Part shown: one piece after another, positions 30,101-41,349 of the stretch
How the letters are laid out: the number at the start of each line of letters is the position of its first letter
How positions within the stretch are numbered: the stretch's first letter is position 1
Origin: Chaetoderma sp. LZ-2023a
Lineage: Eukaryota; Mollusca; Caudofoveata; Chaetodermatida; Chaetodermatidae
Length of the DNA: 64,000 nt
Direction of reading: 5' to 3'
NCBI GenBank assembly: GCA_034401795.1
Contig: CM067372.1
Location: forward strand, 39,170,520-39,234,519
Notes under the pieces: generated by a model
The model's input: the letters and a program-made list of their open reading frames with translations, nothing else
Database searches by the model: none
What the model was told of the DNA's origin: nothing
Made by a program: the position numbers and the translations under genes

Positions 30101-31143
30101 AAACATGTGTCTGTTGTAAATCATCCCATAGACCATCTAAACATGTGTCTGTTGTAAATCATCCCAGAGACCATCTAAACATGTGTCTGTTGTAAATCAT
30201 CCCATGGACCATCTAAACATGTGTCTGTTGTAAGTCATCCCATAGACCATCTAAACATGTGTCTGTTGTAAATCATCCCATAGACCATCTAAACATGTGT
30301 CTGTTGTAAATGATCCCATAGAGCATCTAAACATGTGTCTGTTGTAAATGATCCCATAGAGCATCTAAACATGTGTCTGTTGTAAATCATCCCATAGACC
30401 ATCTAAACATGTGTCTGTTGTAAATCATCCCATAGAGCATCTAAACATGTGTCTGTTGTAAATCATCCCATAGACCATCTAGACATGTGTCTGTTGTAAA
30501 TCATCCCATAGACCATCTAAACATGTGTCTGTTGTAAATCATCCCATAGAGCATCGAAACATGTGTCTGTTGTAAATGATCCCATAGAGCATCTAAACAT
30601 GTGTCTGTTGTAAATCATCCCATAGACCATCTAAACATGTGTCTGTTGTAAATCATCCCATAGAGCATCTAAACATGTGTCTGTTGTAAATCATCCCATA
30701 GACCATCTAAACATGTGTCTGTTGTAAATCATCCCATAGACCATCTAAACATGTGTCTGTTGTAAATCATCCCATAGACCATCTAAACATGTGTCTGTTG
30801 TAAATCATCCCAGAGACCATCTAAACATGTGTCTGTTGTTAATCATCCCATGGACCCTCTAAACATGTGTCTGTTGTAAGTCATCCCATAGACCATCTAA
30901 GCATGTGTCTGTTGTAAATCATCCCATAGACCATCTAAACATGTGTGTTGTAAATCATCCCATAGTGCATCTAAACATGTGTCTGTTGTAAATCATTCCA
31001 TAGACCATCTAAACATGTGTCTGTTGTAAATCATCCCAGAGACCATCTAAACATGTGTCTGTTGTAAATCATCCCATAGAGCATCTAAACATGTGTCTGT
31101 TGTAAATCATCCCATAGAGCATCTAAACATGTGTCTGTTGTAA
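27117..31143. repeat. 38-bp satellite array, about 106 units
   Basis: Very homogeneous 38-bp units: TAAATCATCCCATAGA, then GCATCTAAACATG, then TGTCTGTTG. Most variation is at one site class, with three alleles GAGAAT, GAGCAT and GACCAT mixed along the array. Rare marker variants show a higher-order period of 608 bp (16 units) in the left half and 646 bp (17 units) in the right. One unit near 28064 lacks two bases, and another near 30947 is also short. No frame is open because each unit has stops. The left edge abuts a B element; the right edge breaks off at TGTCTGTTGTAATAAAAACC. Confidence 0.97.
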
Positions 31144-31167
31144 TAAAAACCAGCTACATGTATTTAA

Positions 31168-31373
31168 CCCTTTAATACATAAAATATGTCAGTGTAGGAA
31201 TATCAAAACAACTACACAGGAAATCTGGTGAATATTTTGAAACTAAATCGACTGGACTGCGTCCAGTTTTTGTTGCAGGCAGTAATCAGCAGATTAGTTT
31301 CAAAATTTTCACCAAAATATTTGTTATTTTATGAATAGTTTGTAATTTCTTATGTGTGTGGTTTATCAGCGAG
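31168..31373. mobile_element. Family E foldback element
   Basis: TTAA 31164-31167 and 31374-31377. CCCTTTAATACATAAAATA, core TGAATATTTTGAAACTAAAT / AGATTAGTTTCAAAATTTTC with a disrupted loop, end GGTTTATCAGCGAG. Shares its right TTAA with the next element. Confidence 0.75.
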
Positions 31374-31377
31374 TTAA

Positions 31378-31574
31378 CTCTTTAACTGTTATATCAGCCA
31401 AAAACACCTTTTGCAGTGGACTTGAGAAATGTCCATTTGCAGACCAAGAGAAGACTATTTTGAAAATTTACAACTAGAATGACTGGCTCGATAACCGAGC
31501 CAGTCATTCTAGTGTTAAATTTTCAAAAATAGTCTTCTCTTGGTCTGCAAATAGACATTTTCAAGGGTTAAAGG
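31378..31574. mobile_element. Family B foldback element with near-perfect palindrome
   Basis: Left TTAA 31374-31377. The palindrome spans 31430-31557 (128 bp): GTCCATTTGCAGACCAAGAG and its complement, with CAACTAGAATGACTGGCTCG / CGAGCCAGTCATTCTAGTG. The A/T change (CTAGAAT) is present in both arms. The right end is degraded (GGTTAAAGGGGTAAG). Confidence 0.88.
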
Positions 31575-31899
31575 GGTAAGGAGGTTAAGCTGTCGTCGCC
31601 ATAGGGATATATTGACTTGGTCTATTTTTCCAAGCCATGTCCTGAGGCCCAGGCAGACATATTGAATGACTGTGGACAGATAATGATGGATGTGTGTGAT
31701 GTTTATGACTTTCTTGCCCTAGATAATGAATAGAGTGGTAATGTGAGGAGAGCAGGTCATGAATGGAGGGATGGATGGTGTTGATCAACAGCTTCATGAA
31801 TGAAACAAATGGGTGGTACTGAGGCCATATTGCGGTTGATTCAGGTTTTGATAGGAGGGTACATATTGATTGGTTGTTTCTTGAAATGGGAGAGAGCTG

Positions 31900-32895
31900 A
31901 AAGTGTGGGCATATGATTAGGAACTAAGGGCCATTTAACTTTGTTTAAGGGAACTTGATACCAGAGAGGATGGCCATCATCGACCAATCAAAATTGAGCA
32001 TCTGTTAGTTGATGTAATTTGGCACCATAAATGGTGATATATAGGTTTTACTGGCAGATGAATAGCAGATGAATATGAAATTGATAAGTTCAAATCAGAT
32101 GGATCGATCAGGTAAGTCATACAAAATTGGATTGATCAGGTTAGTCAAACGAAGCAGAGAGGTCGATTTCGTCGGCAGCAATCTTTGAAACACTGTTAAA
32201 GATCCTCTTCTCCGAAAGCGCTTATCCGATTGATATGAAACTGGAGATAGACCATATAAGGCAATGGCTGAATGAAGCTTGTTCAAGAGGACCCTGGTTT
32301 GATGGCTGCTAAGTAACAATTTGAGAATTTAAATCTGATTAATCGATCAGGTCATCCATGTGATGATAATTGGTCAGTTTAGTCAGGTGCCAGCTCGAAC
32401 TTTGTGTTATTTCTAAGAACACATTTAACCCTATAATGGCCATATTTGGTCAAGAAAATTTTAATATATCCTTATTGAATGTCCATTTACAAGCCAAGAG
32501 AAGACAATCCTTTAAGAATTATCCCTGGAATGACATTGCAATGGTAAATTTTCAAAAATTGTATTTTCTTGACCTGTAAATGTAAATTCCATAAGACCAG
32601 AGCATAGGCCTGTTTTGCCCAGCATGACCATTGAATGGTTTAATATTTCCAAAACTACTTTGCTGATTGACATGAAATTCAAGAAAATTATCTATGTTCA
32701 AGAAAATGGATTGGTCAATTTGCATAGCGGCCATCATGAATGACCACGTTTTCACCAAAAAAATTACTTGTCATATATGATTAGTCCCTAAGGGTCATTT
32801 ACATCTTAAAAGAAATGTTTGTATTCACAGCAAAAATTAAGTTTTCATATATTTCTTGTTCCTGATTCCAATACTGATGTTGTAGGTGAGCAAAA
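31900..32895 (+). mobile_element. S-family dispersed repeat, fragment S3
   Basis: CATATGATTAGGAACTAAGG, GCCATCATCGACCAATCAAA, TTGTTAGTTGATG-type text, CTTCTCCGAAAGCGCTTATC and a GGTGAGC end at about 32885 match the interior and right end of S1/S2. The left end is missing. A B element at 32429-32638 interrupts it. Confidence 0.65.
32429..32638. mobile_element. Family B foldback element nested in S3
   Basis: TTAA 32425-32428 and 32639-32642. CCCTATAATGGCCATATTTG, GTCCATTTACAAGCCAAGAG, a partly deleted core CCCTGGAATGACATTGCAAT, and end CATTGAATGG. The matching uninterrupted site is in S2 at 43414-43417. Confidence 0.85.
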
Positions 32896-33671
32896 GACAC
32901 GTCCCCCCCCCCCCCCTAGATTTGTGTAAGCAGTAATATTATATATCTTCCCTCTATAACAGACACAGGTGAATGGTTTTGGGGCTCAGCCACACTGTGA
33001 ATGCATGATTATAAGTTAACCCTGGAAATGTGTGCGGGATCTGGCTGAAATAATCACGTGATATGTAGGCCTACCGCAACATGACAGCCAGCAATTATTA
33101 TGTTCATTCATAGATTCAGTGCAGGCAGGCCTTCAGGCCACAATGTATTCCCTGGAATGAGCATTTAATATTGCTCATACAAACAGCTGTATATTCACAA
33201 TGTTACTTTAAATAAGGCTGATATTCTACTTAGGTCTAGTCCATGCACGCATGTGTGCGTCTGTGCCTGTGTTGTATGCGTGTGTAAGTGTACTCTGACA
33301 TCTGCTAATTTACTACTTTATAAAATAACAATTACAAAAGTTGTAGCAATCAGAATAAACACATGTAGAAGCCTCTATCTGTCTGCCTGCCTGCCCGTCT
33401 ATCTACCTGCCCACCTGTCTGTTTGTCAAACTTTTGACAGTTGTTCTAAAGCCGTCTATGTCTCAACTGTAGCTTGCTCGCACTTATTACAGCATTCTTT
33501 AATGAAAACTAAAGGTCTCATTATTTGACATACTAATATCATATATTTGTAAAATAATACACTTAATTTATCACCTAATATCGTCTATATAGTAGTTAAG
33601 ATAATCAAATTACAGTCAAACTGGCATAAGTGGTCCTCTAAGCATTTCACTGATTCATTCCCTGTATCTTA
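32896..33671. other. Unassigned stretch with short low-complexity patches
   Basis: Poly-C at 32903-32916; a TGTGTGCGTCTGTGCC patch near 33250; CTGTCTGCCTGCCTGCC at about 33380-33425. No gene signal. Confidence 0.45.
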
Positions 33672-33674
33672 ATT

Positions 33675-34001
33675 CACCTTTACAGAGTATCCATCGATGT
33701 TCTGATGTCATATGACGTTATACTCAGCTAAGCAGCGTGTAGGATGACATCATAATCATTACATCATAAATGATTCTATTGGGCCCGTCTTTAATTCTTA
33801 ATAGTCAGACACGTACGAATTGTATGTTTCTACTATTTAATAGGCAGTCAAATCAGTTTCAAAATATTCAACAGCTTTCACGTACAGTTTTCTGGAAATT
33901 GATAGTCAGGAAGTTCAGAGACCGATCGATCCCAACACGGGCAAGGTGCGGGTGGAGCTTACCTGGAGATGGGTGGGGCATAGCTAAAAATAGAAAGGTC
34001 C
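33675..34001 (+). mobile_element. Family A element, copy A8, one core arm lost
   Basis: Flanked by ATT (33672-33674 and 34002-34004). CACCTTTACAGAGTATCC, GTCATATGACGTTATACTC, GTCCGTCTTTAATTC, then only the right core arm (CAAATCAGTTTCAAAATATT), GAAATTGATAGTCAGG, ACCGATCGATCCCAAC and GAAAGGTCC. Confidence 0.82.
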
Positions 34002-34009
34002 ATTAGGAG

Positions 34010-34110
34010 GTTAACATATAGGAAAGGTGCTGAATATTTTCAGGCCACCTCCAGTCATATTAATTTCAAAATATATAACAAAATATGGTTTATTTTGTAG
34101 CGAATTTATT
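34010..34110. mobile_element. A/E-type palindromic fragment
   Basis: GTGCTGAATATTTTCAGGCC, CTCCAGTCATATTAATTTCA, TATGGTTTATTTTG. A degraded core only. Confidence 0.4.
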
Positions 34111-34621
34111 TGAGCTGGGATTTGTTAAGGGCACCAACAATGGTTACTAATTACAGGTGAATTGCTAATGCATGTCATTCCTCATAGATAATAACTTTTG
34201 CCAACAAAAAATGGTGCTTGTTTAAGATATGTTGTCAAAAGCCCTCCTGTAAGAGGTTTAAGTGTATCACCATGAGTCATCATCATTATCATCATCACCT
34301 GTGACATAGATTTGACAGAAATGTTTGTACACACCTTTACAGGTGTTCTTGACCTCCTCATTCAGCCCACCTTTTCCTGCTTAAGACATTTGGAGAGTGT
34401 GAGAGCTGAGACTTGAATCTACTTATAATCACGTGATGTAATTCTCAATCACTCAAACTCAAGTACTGCAAGGGAGGTAACTTTTGCTCATAGATGATCG
34501 CCATAAACAGATGAGAAAAGATTAATTTTTGAAAAACTACTCATGATAGGACTGGCTCATTAGTGCTTTAATGGTCAAGAATGCCCCAAATTAACCATTT
34601 AATGGTCAAGACTTTTCAACA
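34111..34621. other. Mostly unassigned; G motif and B fragment
   Basis: A short ATC run at about 34280-34305, GCAAGGGAGGTAACTTTTGC at 34468, and B-like TTAATTTTTGAAAAACTACT with TTTAATGGTCAAG repeated twice (34568, 34601). Confidence 0.45.
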
Positions 34622-37285
34622 CCATGAGTGCCACACCCCGAATCACCATGCCACTATTACTACCACCTGTGTCACGCCCAGAATCACCATGCCACTCTAC
34701 CCACTGTCACCACCACCAGTGCCACCCCCATAATCACCATGCCACTCTACCCACTGTCACCACCACCTGTTCCACGCCCAGAATCACCATGCCACTCTAC
34801 CCACTGTCACCACCACCAGTGCCACACCAAAAATCACCATGCCACGCTACCCACTGTCACCACCACCTGTGCCACGCCCAGAATCGCCATGCCACTACCC
34901 ACTGTCACCACCACCAGTGCCACACCCTGAATCACCATGCCACTGTCACCACCACCTGTGCCACACGCAGAATAATCATGCCACACTATCCACTGTCACC
35001 ACCACCAGTGCCACACCCAGAATCACCATGCCAGTGTCACCACCACCTGGGCCACACCCAGAATCACCATGCCACTCTACCCACTGTCACCACCACCAGT
35101 GCCACACCCAGAATCACCATGCCACTCACCACCACCACTGCCACACCCAGAATCACCATGCCACTCTCACCACCACCTGTGACACACCCAAAATCACCAT
35201 GTCACTCTACCTACCCACTGTCACCACCACCTGTGCCACGCCCAGAATCACCATGCCACTACCCACTGTCACCACCACCAGTGCCACACCCTGAATCACC
35301 ATGCCACTGTCACCACCTCCTGTGCCACACGCAGAATAATCATGCCACACCATCCACTGTCACCACCACCAGTGCCACACCCAGAATCACCATGCCAGTG
35401 TCACCACCACCTGGGCCACACCCAGAATCACCATGCCACTCTACCCACTGTCACCACCACCAGTGCCACACCCAGAATCACCATGCCACTGTCACCACCA
35501 CCACTGCCACACCCAGAATCACCATGCCACTCTCACCACCACCTGTGACACACCCAAAATCACCATGTCACTCTACCTACCCACTGTCACCACCACCTGT
35601 GCCACACGCAGAATAATCATGCCACACCATCCACTGTCACCACCACCAGTGCCACACCCAGAATCACCATGCCAGTGTCACCACCACCTGGGCCACACCC
35701 AGAATCACCATGCCACTCTACCCACTGTCACCACCACCAGTGCCACACCCAGAATCACCATGCCACTCACCACCACCACTGCCACACCCAGAATCACCAT
35801 GCCACTCTCACCACCACCTGTGACACACCCAAAATCACCATGTCACTCTACCTACCCACTGTCACCACCACCTGTGCCACGCCCAGAATCACCATGCCAC
35901 TACCCACTGTCACCACCACCAGTGCCACACCCAGAATCACCATGCCACTCACCACCACCACTGCCACACCCAGAATCACCATGCCACTCTCACCACCACC
36001 TGTGACACACCCAAAATCACCATGTCACTCTACCTACCCACTGTCACCACCACCTGTGCCACACCCATAATCACCATGTCACTCTACCCACTGTCACCAC
36101 ACCCAGAATCACCATGTCACTCTACCCACTGTCACCACCACCTGTGCCACACCCCGAATCACCATGCCACTCTACCCACTTCACCACCACCAGTGCCACA
36201 CCCAAAATCACCATGCCACTGTCACCACCACCTGTGCCACACCCAGAATCACAATACCACTCTACCCACTGTCACCACCACCTGTGCCACACCCAGAATC
36301 ACCATGCCACTGTCACCACCACCTGTGCCACACCCAGAATCACCATGCCACTCTACCCACTGTCACCACCACCTGTGCCACACTCAGAATCAACATGTCA
36401 CTCTACCCACTGTCACCACCACCTGCACCAGACCCAGAATCACCATGTCACTCTACCCACTGTCACCACACCTGTGCCACACCCAGAATCACCATCCCAC
36501 TCTACCCACTGTCACCACCACCAGTGCCACACCCAGAATCACCATGCCACTGTCACCACCACCTGTGCCACACCCAGAATCACAATACCACTCTACCCAC
36601 TGTCACCATCACCTGTGCCACACCCAGAATCACCATGCCACTGTCACCACCACCTGTGCCACACCCAGTATGACTATGCCACTCTACCCACTGTCACCAC
36701 CACCAGTGGCACACCCAGAATCACCATGCCACTCTACCCACTGTCACCATCACCTGTGCCACACCCAGAATCACCATGCCACTGTCACCACCACCTGTGC
36801 CACACCCAGTATGACCATGCCACTCTACCCACTGTCACCACCACCAGTGGCACACCCAGAATCACCATGCCACTCTACCCACTGTCAACACCACCTGCAC
36901 CACACCCAGAATCACCATGCCACTCTACCTACTCTCACCACTACCTGTGCCACGCCCAGAATCACCATGCCACTCTACTCACTGTCACCACCACCTGTGC
37001 CACACCCAGAATCGCCATGTCACTCTAGCTACTGTCACCACCACCTGTGCCATGCCCAGAATCAGCATGCCACTCTACCTATTGTCACCACCACCTGTGC
37101 CACGCCCAGAATCACCATGTCACTCTAGCTACTGTCACCACCACCTGTGCCACGCCCAGAATCACCATGCCACTCTACCCACTGTCACTACCACCTGTGC
37201 CACACCCAGAATCACCATGCCAGTCTACCTGCTGTCACCACCACCTGTGCCACACCCAGAATCACAATGCGACTACCAAGCCATC
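34622..37285. repeat. 50-bp tandem array with shorter variants
   Basis: The basic unit is 50 bp: CCACTGTCACCACCACCTGT, GCCACACCCAGAATCACCAT, GCCACTCTAC. Variants of about 38-44 bp lack CTCTACCCACT. Blocks of several unit types recur, for example the ACTACCCACTG...CACCCTGAATC block at about 34890 and again about 362 bp later. Long open frames arise from the near absence of stops in this C/A-rich strand. A 50-bp unit shifts frame each copy, so a protein would need a 150-bp cycle. I do not call a gene. Confidence 0.93.
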
Positions 37286-37608
37286 TTGACAACCACCCAG
37301 CTATTTCCTGTTCATCTATAAACTCAGAAATTCTGTGTGCTTGAAATTTATCGTTGTTGGCGGAAAGTAAATCACAACCTTTGAAATGTTTTCTATAATT
37401 ATTTCACCTCGTGATGAAAGTTTTAATGGTTATGAATAAGTGGTCACTATCTCTAGATATACATCTGCGGTGATGGAGTCATGGTGGGTAGGTGGGTTAA
37501 GCGTGTGTGGGCGGTGACGTGGATAAAGTTGATATATATACACCAGTAGTGTTATATATGCAATACTGAGATTAAACAAGTCAGGTATTAAAACTGCTTT
37601 CCGTTTAG
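37286..37608. other. Unassigned stretch
   Basis: No repeat recognised. Confidence 0.35.
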
Positions 37609-37813
37609 CCCTAAAGTCGGCCAAAAACGACTCCTGCAGTGGTCTTGAGAAACGTCCATTTTCAGACCAAGAGAAGACTATTTTTTTTAATTTCCCACTG
37701 GAATGACTGGCTCGATAACCGAACCCATCATTCCAGTAGTAAATTCTCAAAAATAGTCTTCTCTTAGTCTGCAAATGGACATTTACTATCAGACAATTTA
37801 AATTTTCAAAGGG
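37609..37813. mobile_element. Family B foldback element
   Basis: TTAG 37605-37608, TTAA 37814-37817. CCCTAAAGTCGGCCAAAAAC, CAGTGGTCTTGAGAAACG, core CCACTGGAATGACTGGCTCG / GAACCCATCATTCCAGTAGT, TCTTAGTCTGCAAATGGACA. Confidence 0.85.
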
Positions 37814-37985
37814 TTAATGCATTTGAAAAGCCATAGGACGTGCTTTTAACTTTTATCAGTGCATCCGTGTGCACCAATAGACACCTACATTGCTGAGGAG
37901 ACCACTTCATGGCAGCGTGAGAAGAGCACAGTATTCTCCCCTCTCTCAATGGCCTGCATCGGCACCATATTTTGTACTAAGACAC

Positions 37986-38359
37986 TGGACCTTTCCAGTT
38001 TATCCCTCCATCATATGACATCATAATCCACTGTGTGACATGTAGGATGACGTCATAATTACTTACAGCATGAATGACTTGATTTAGTCCATCTTAAATG
38101 CTTAATAGTCCAATACATTGCACGAATTGTATGTCTTTGCTATTTAATAAACACACTGTTGAATATTTTGAAACTAATTTGACTAGGTGCTTTTGCGCAG
38201 CAACCCAGTCAAATTAGTTCGTATAGTTTTCTGGAAATTGATAGTCAGGGAGTTTAGGAACGGATCATTTAGGGATCGATCGATCCCAACATGATCGAGG
38301 TGTGGGTGACGCTTAGCTCTAGTGATGGGCAGTGTATGGCTAAAACTGCAAAGGTCCAT
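37986..38359 (+). mobile_element. Family A foldback element, copy A9
   Basis: TGGACCTTTCCAGTTTATCC to CTGCAAAGGTCCA. It contains CATATGACATCATAATCC, GCACGAATTGTATGTC, a core with a shortened right arm, and a duplicated GATCATTTAGGGATCGATCG region. Confidence 0.83.
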
Positions 38360-38776
38360 AGAAGTAGGAAGGAGTTGACATATGATGGTATGGACCTAAG
38401 TGAGAGGGAAATGCAATACGTCACTTTGGATTGCTCAATTCTCCATTTAATACTGGGTCAGAAATCAAGGACATGGTGGTGCTGATGTCACTATGACCAT
38501 GTGTCACTCACTCTCTCTACGTTACTTATGTGTCAGATGCTTATGAGACTTGATACACCTGTTGTCCATGATGAAAGGAAGGATGTTTTGGATGCCAAGC
38601 ATCATATTTGTTTACTTGTTTGTTTACTACACAGACAAGGTGCTTGTTTACTCTAATTATTTATTTGCTGCTTAGATATAAACTACTTTAATTACTCTAA
38701 CTCTCGTTAAAGGTGCTGCTAAAATAGCGAAACATTTTTCGTCAGGTGTACACCATGCATGCAGCCCTTTTATATC
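38360..38776. other. Unassigned spacer between inverted A copies
   Basis: It separates a plus and a minus A element. No structure recognised. Confidence 0.4.
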
Positions 38777-39185
38777 ATGACCCTTTCCAGTTTTATCTAT
38801 GCCCCGCCCATCACTAGCTAAGCTCCACCCTCACTTCACCGTGTTGGGATTGATCGATCCCCGACTGCCATGACTATAAATTTTCTGAAAACTATACAGT
38901 TAAGTTGTTGAATATTTTATAACTAATTTGACTGGGTGCTTTTGTTGCCTATGGCAGCAACAGCGCCCAGTCAAATTAGTTTCAAAATATTCAACAGGAT
39001 ACTTATTATAAAGCCATACAATTCGTACAACAACACATGGTCCATCTTTAACTATGAGTTCGTGATGTACTTATCTACATCATTCACGACATTATAATGA
39101 CATCATTAATTGTGACCTAATTCTATATGTCACCTAATTGATTACGATGTTATATGATGGATGGACACAGTAGAAAGCTCCATTG
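38777..39185 (-). mobile_element. Family A foldback element, copy A10
   Basis: Reverse copy: GACCCTTTCCAGTTTTATC, TATGCCCCGCCCATCAC, GATTGATCGATCC, core with GTGCTTTTGTTGCCTATGGC and complement, CATACAATTCGTACAAC, GTTATATGATGGATGG. Right end weak (GAAAGCTCCATTG). Confidence 0.83.
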
Positions 39186-39549
39186 TAGCAATTCAGATTT
39201 TAGCTTCAGTGAGAGGAGTTAACGTTGTCTTTCTTCTACCTATGGGCTTGACCTCTGACATCTATTGGTATCCACAATGGAATGGGAGGCAAAACATTTA
39301 ATTCTATGGACATTGTATTCAACACAGAAAATTGGATTCAAAGCGTGATAGATTTTAAGACTATCTTCTATTTTTTTACAAGCTCTAACACATAAATGCT
39401 TTTCATCAGATGCACTTGATCCAAATTAATTAATTTATGAGTGAAAGCTTGTCAAAAAATTGAAAAGTTTGTCTTAAGACATATCACCTTTTGAATTGGG
39501 TTATCATTATAAACAGAGTAACACGGCTAACCACAACTTTTAATCTATC
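39186..39549. other. Unassigned stretch
   Basis: No repeat or gene signal seen. Confidence 0.35.
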
Positions 39550-39800
39550 CAACACGGCTTTACAGTACAGCTGTGAAATACCTTAACCTGTTTCCAAAAC
39601 AAAAACAGAAACATGTTAGTTAGTAAGAAATATTCTCTTGAATATTTTGAACATAATTGGATTGGAAGACATTGCTACCTAAAGTCTGACAATCCAATTA
39701 TGTTCAAAATAATTAACGTGTAATAATTTTATTGCGTTCTGGAAATATGTTAAGTTATGTCTGTAGTTACCAGGAGCCACAATGGTGCATTCTGTGTTTT
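39550..39800 (+). mobile_element. Family C foldback element, copy C2
   Basis: CAGTACAGCTGTGAAATACC, TTTCCAAAACAAAAACAG, TTAGTTAGTAAGAAATATTC, then the hairpin GAACATAATTGGATTGGAAG / CAATCCAATTATGTTC, and TGCGTTCTGGAAATATG. It shows the uninterrupted form of C1. Confidence 0.75.
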
Positions 39801-39846
39801 ATACTTACCATTACACAGCTGTTTTTTCCCTCATAATCAGCATTAA

Positions 39847-40066
39847 ATTAGAGCTTATGCCAGCTAAAAATGCCTTCTGCAGTGGTCTTGAGAAATATCA
39901 GACCAAGATAGCTTATTTTTGAAAATTTATCACTGGAATGACTGGCTCGATAACTGAGCCATTCATTCCAACGATAAATTTTCAAAAATAAGCTATCTTG
40001 GTCTGGAAATGGACATTTTCTATGAGAAAACTTAAATTTTCTTGAATAAGTTTTGAGGTTAACTGG
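39847..40066. mobile_element. Family B foldback element with matched arm variant
   Basis: TTAA 39843-39846 and 40067-40070. Both arms carry the same departure from the family: CCAAGATAGCTTATTTTTG on the left and CAAAAATAAGCTATCTTGG on the right, where other copies have GAGAAGACTA / TAGTCTTCTC. The core loop is GGCTCGATAACTGAGCC. Confidence 0.88.
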
Positions 40067-40171
40067 TTAACCATATATTTTGTGGTGAAGTTTACTCGTA
40101 CATTTTATTCTCATATTCGTGAAACGTGCGACATCATCTTAATAATTAGCATGAAATTATGTTCTTTCCCA

Positions 40172-40372
40172 GGATATTTTCACGATAAACTCACAGATAT
40201 TGATGCGGTGTGTTTATCTGCCGATGTAAACACAATTATACCGCCCGATGATATACTGACGATGGCACAAACGCGCCTTGTAACAGTCCAGTGTCTTCTG
40301 CAATATCCCAAAACTCTTTCAAAGCTAACACTACTTTGCCACATTCACAAAAATCTTTTTGATTTTGTATGA
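40172..40372 (+). CDS. Possible terminal coding exon, unknown product
   Basis: A frame beginning after a good acceptor-like site (TTCTTTCCCAG at 40161-40171) stays open to TGA at 40370-40372, about 66 codons. The same frame is open upstream to an ATG at 40082. The translation looks protein-like: FHDKLTDIDAVCLSADVN, TIIPPDDILTMAQTRLVT, LLQYPKTLSKLTLLCHIHK. CpG-containing codons are more frequent than in flanking DNA. It lies in one of the few stretches without a repeat, between B elements. I recognise no family. No canonical polyadenylation signal follows closely, and a random open frame of this length is possible. Confidence 0.22.
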   Translation, partial: GYFHDKLTDIDAVCLSADVNTIIPPDDILTMAQTRLVTVQCLLQYPKTLSKLTLLCHIHKNLFDFV

Positions 40373-40544
40373 TTCTGTTTGAAGAAAACATACTCATTAG
40401 TATTTGTTATATAAATGGTGTTGGTTTGGAGAGAGTTAGGGATTACAAGAATGTCCACTTCACAATATAAACACTGGTCATTTATTTAATACAGAATGTT
40501 GTTAAATAATGGGTGAATAGCCTACACTTGAATCTAAAATTTAA

Positions 40545-40731
40545 TGTCTAAATTTGGTCAAGAAAATCTAAATATTTGCTTATTGAATGAATGTTTATTT
40601 GCAAGGCAAGACAAGACAATATTTGAAAATTTACCACTGGAACATTTTCAAAAATATCCTCTTGAATTGCAAATCTACATTTCTAAAAAGCAATGCAGAG
40701 GGAGGTTTTGGCCAGAATCACCATAAAGGGG
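40545..40731. mobile_element. Family B foldback element, core deleted
   Basis: TTAA 40541-40544 and 40732-40735. TGTCTAAATTTGGTCAAGAA, AAGGCAAGACAAGACAATAT, ACCACTGGAACATTTTCAAA (centre deleted), end CACCATAAAGGGG. Confidence 0.78.
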
Positions 40732-40735
40732 TTAA

Positions 40736-41090
40736 ATCTTACTGAGTATTCTTAATGAGAAAATATAGATGCAATCAATGCTTCTCTAAAGGTCACCTGT
40801 CTTCTGGATCCAGCATCATTTTTGCTCCCTAATGGCATATCATATTGCAAATCCCCTGTATTATGAGACCACCTGACAGTTGTGACTCAGTGTCTGCGCT
40901 CCATAAGGTGGTCCAATAAGACAGGTTTTACTGTGTATCAAGTTCTTTTAGTCAAGCTAGAATTACTATTGAACAAGAAATACAACACTTGATATGCTGC
41001 TATAGCTATGCGACAGCCACCCCTGACTGTGGCGTGACGTACTCCGCAAAATGAAAATATACATGTACATGCATACACAAAATGTGTATA
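40736..41090. other. Unassigned stretch
   Basis: No structure recognised before the trinucleotide tract. Confidence 0.35.
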
Positions 41091-41313
41091 TCGATATCAT
41101 CATCACCATCATCATCCACCACCACCACCGTCGTCATCATCATCATCATCATCACCACAACCACCATCATCATCCACCACCACCACCGTCGTCATCATCA
41201 TCATCATCATCATCACAACCACCATCATCATCCACCACCACCACCGTCGTCATCATCATCATCACCATCATCATCATCACAACCACCATCATCATCCACC
41301 ACCACCACCGTCG

Positions 41314-41349
<36 letters not shown>

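Noticed and set aside
27117-31143. CRISPR-like array of about 106 repeats
   Set aside because: Units are contiguous with no unique spacers, and the context is eukaryotic. It is a tandem satellite.
34624-37344. Long Pro/Thr/His/Ser-rich frames (mucin-like) in the 50-bp array
   Set aside because: The unit length is not divisible by three, so the frames cycle. Openness is explained by the C/A-rich strand lacking stops.
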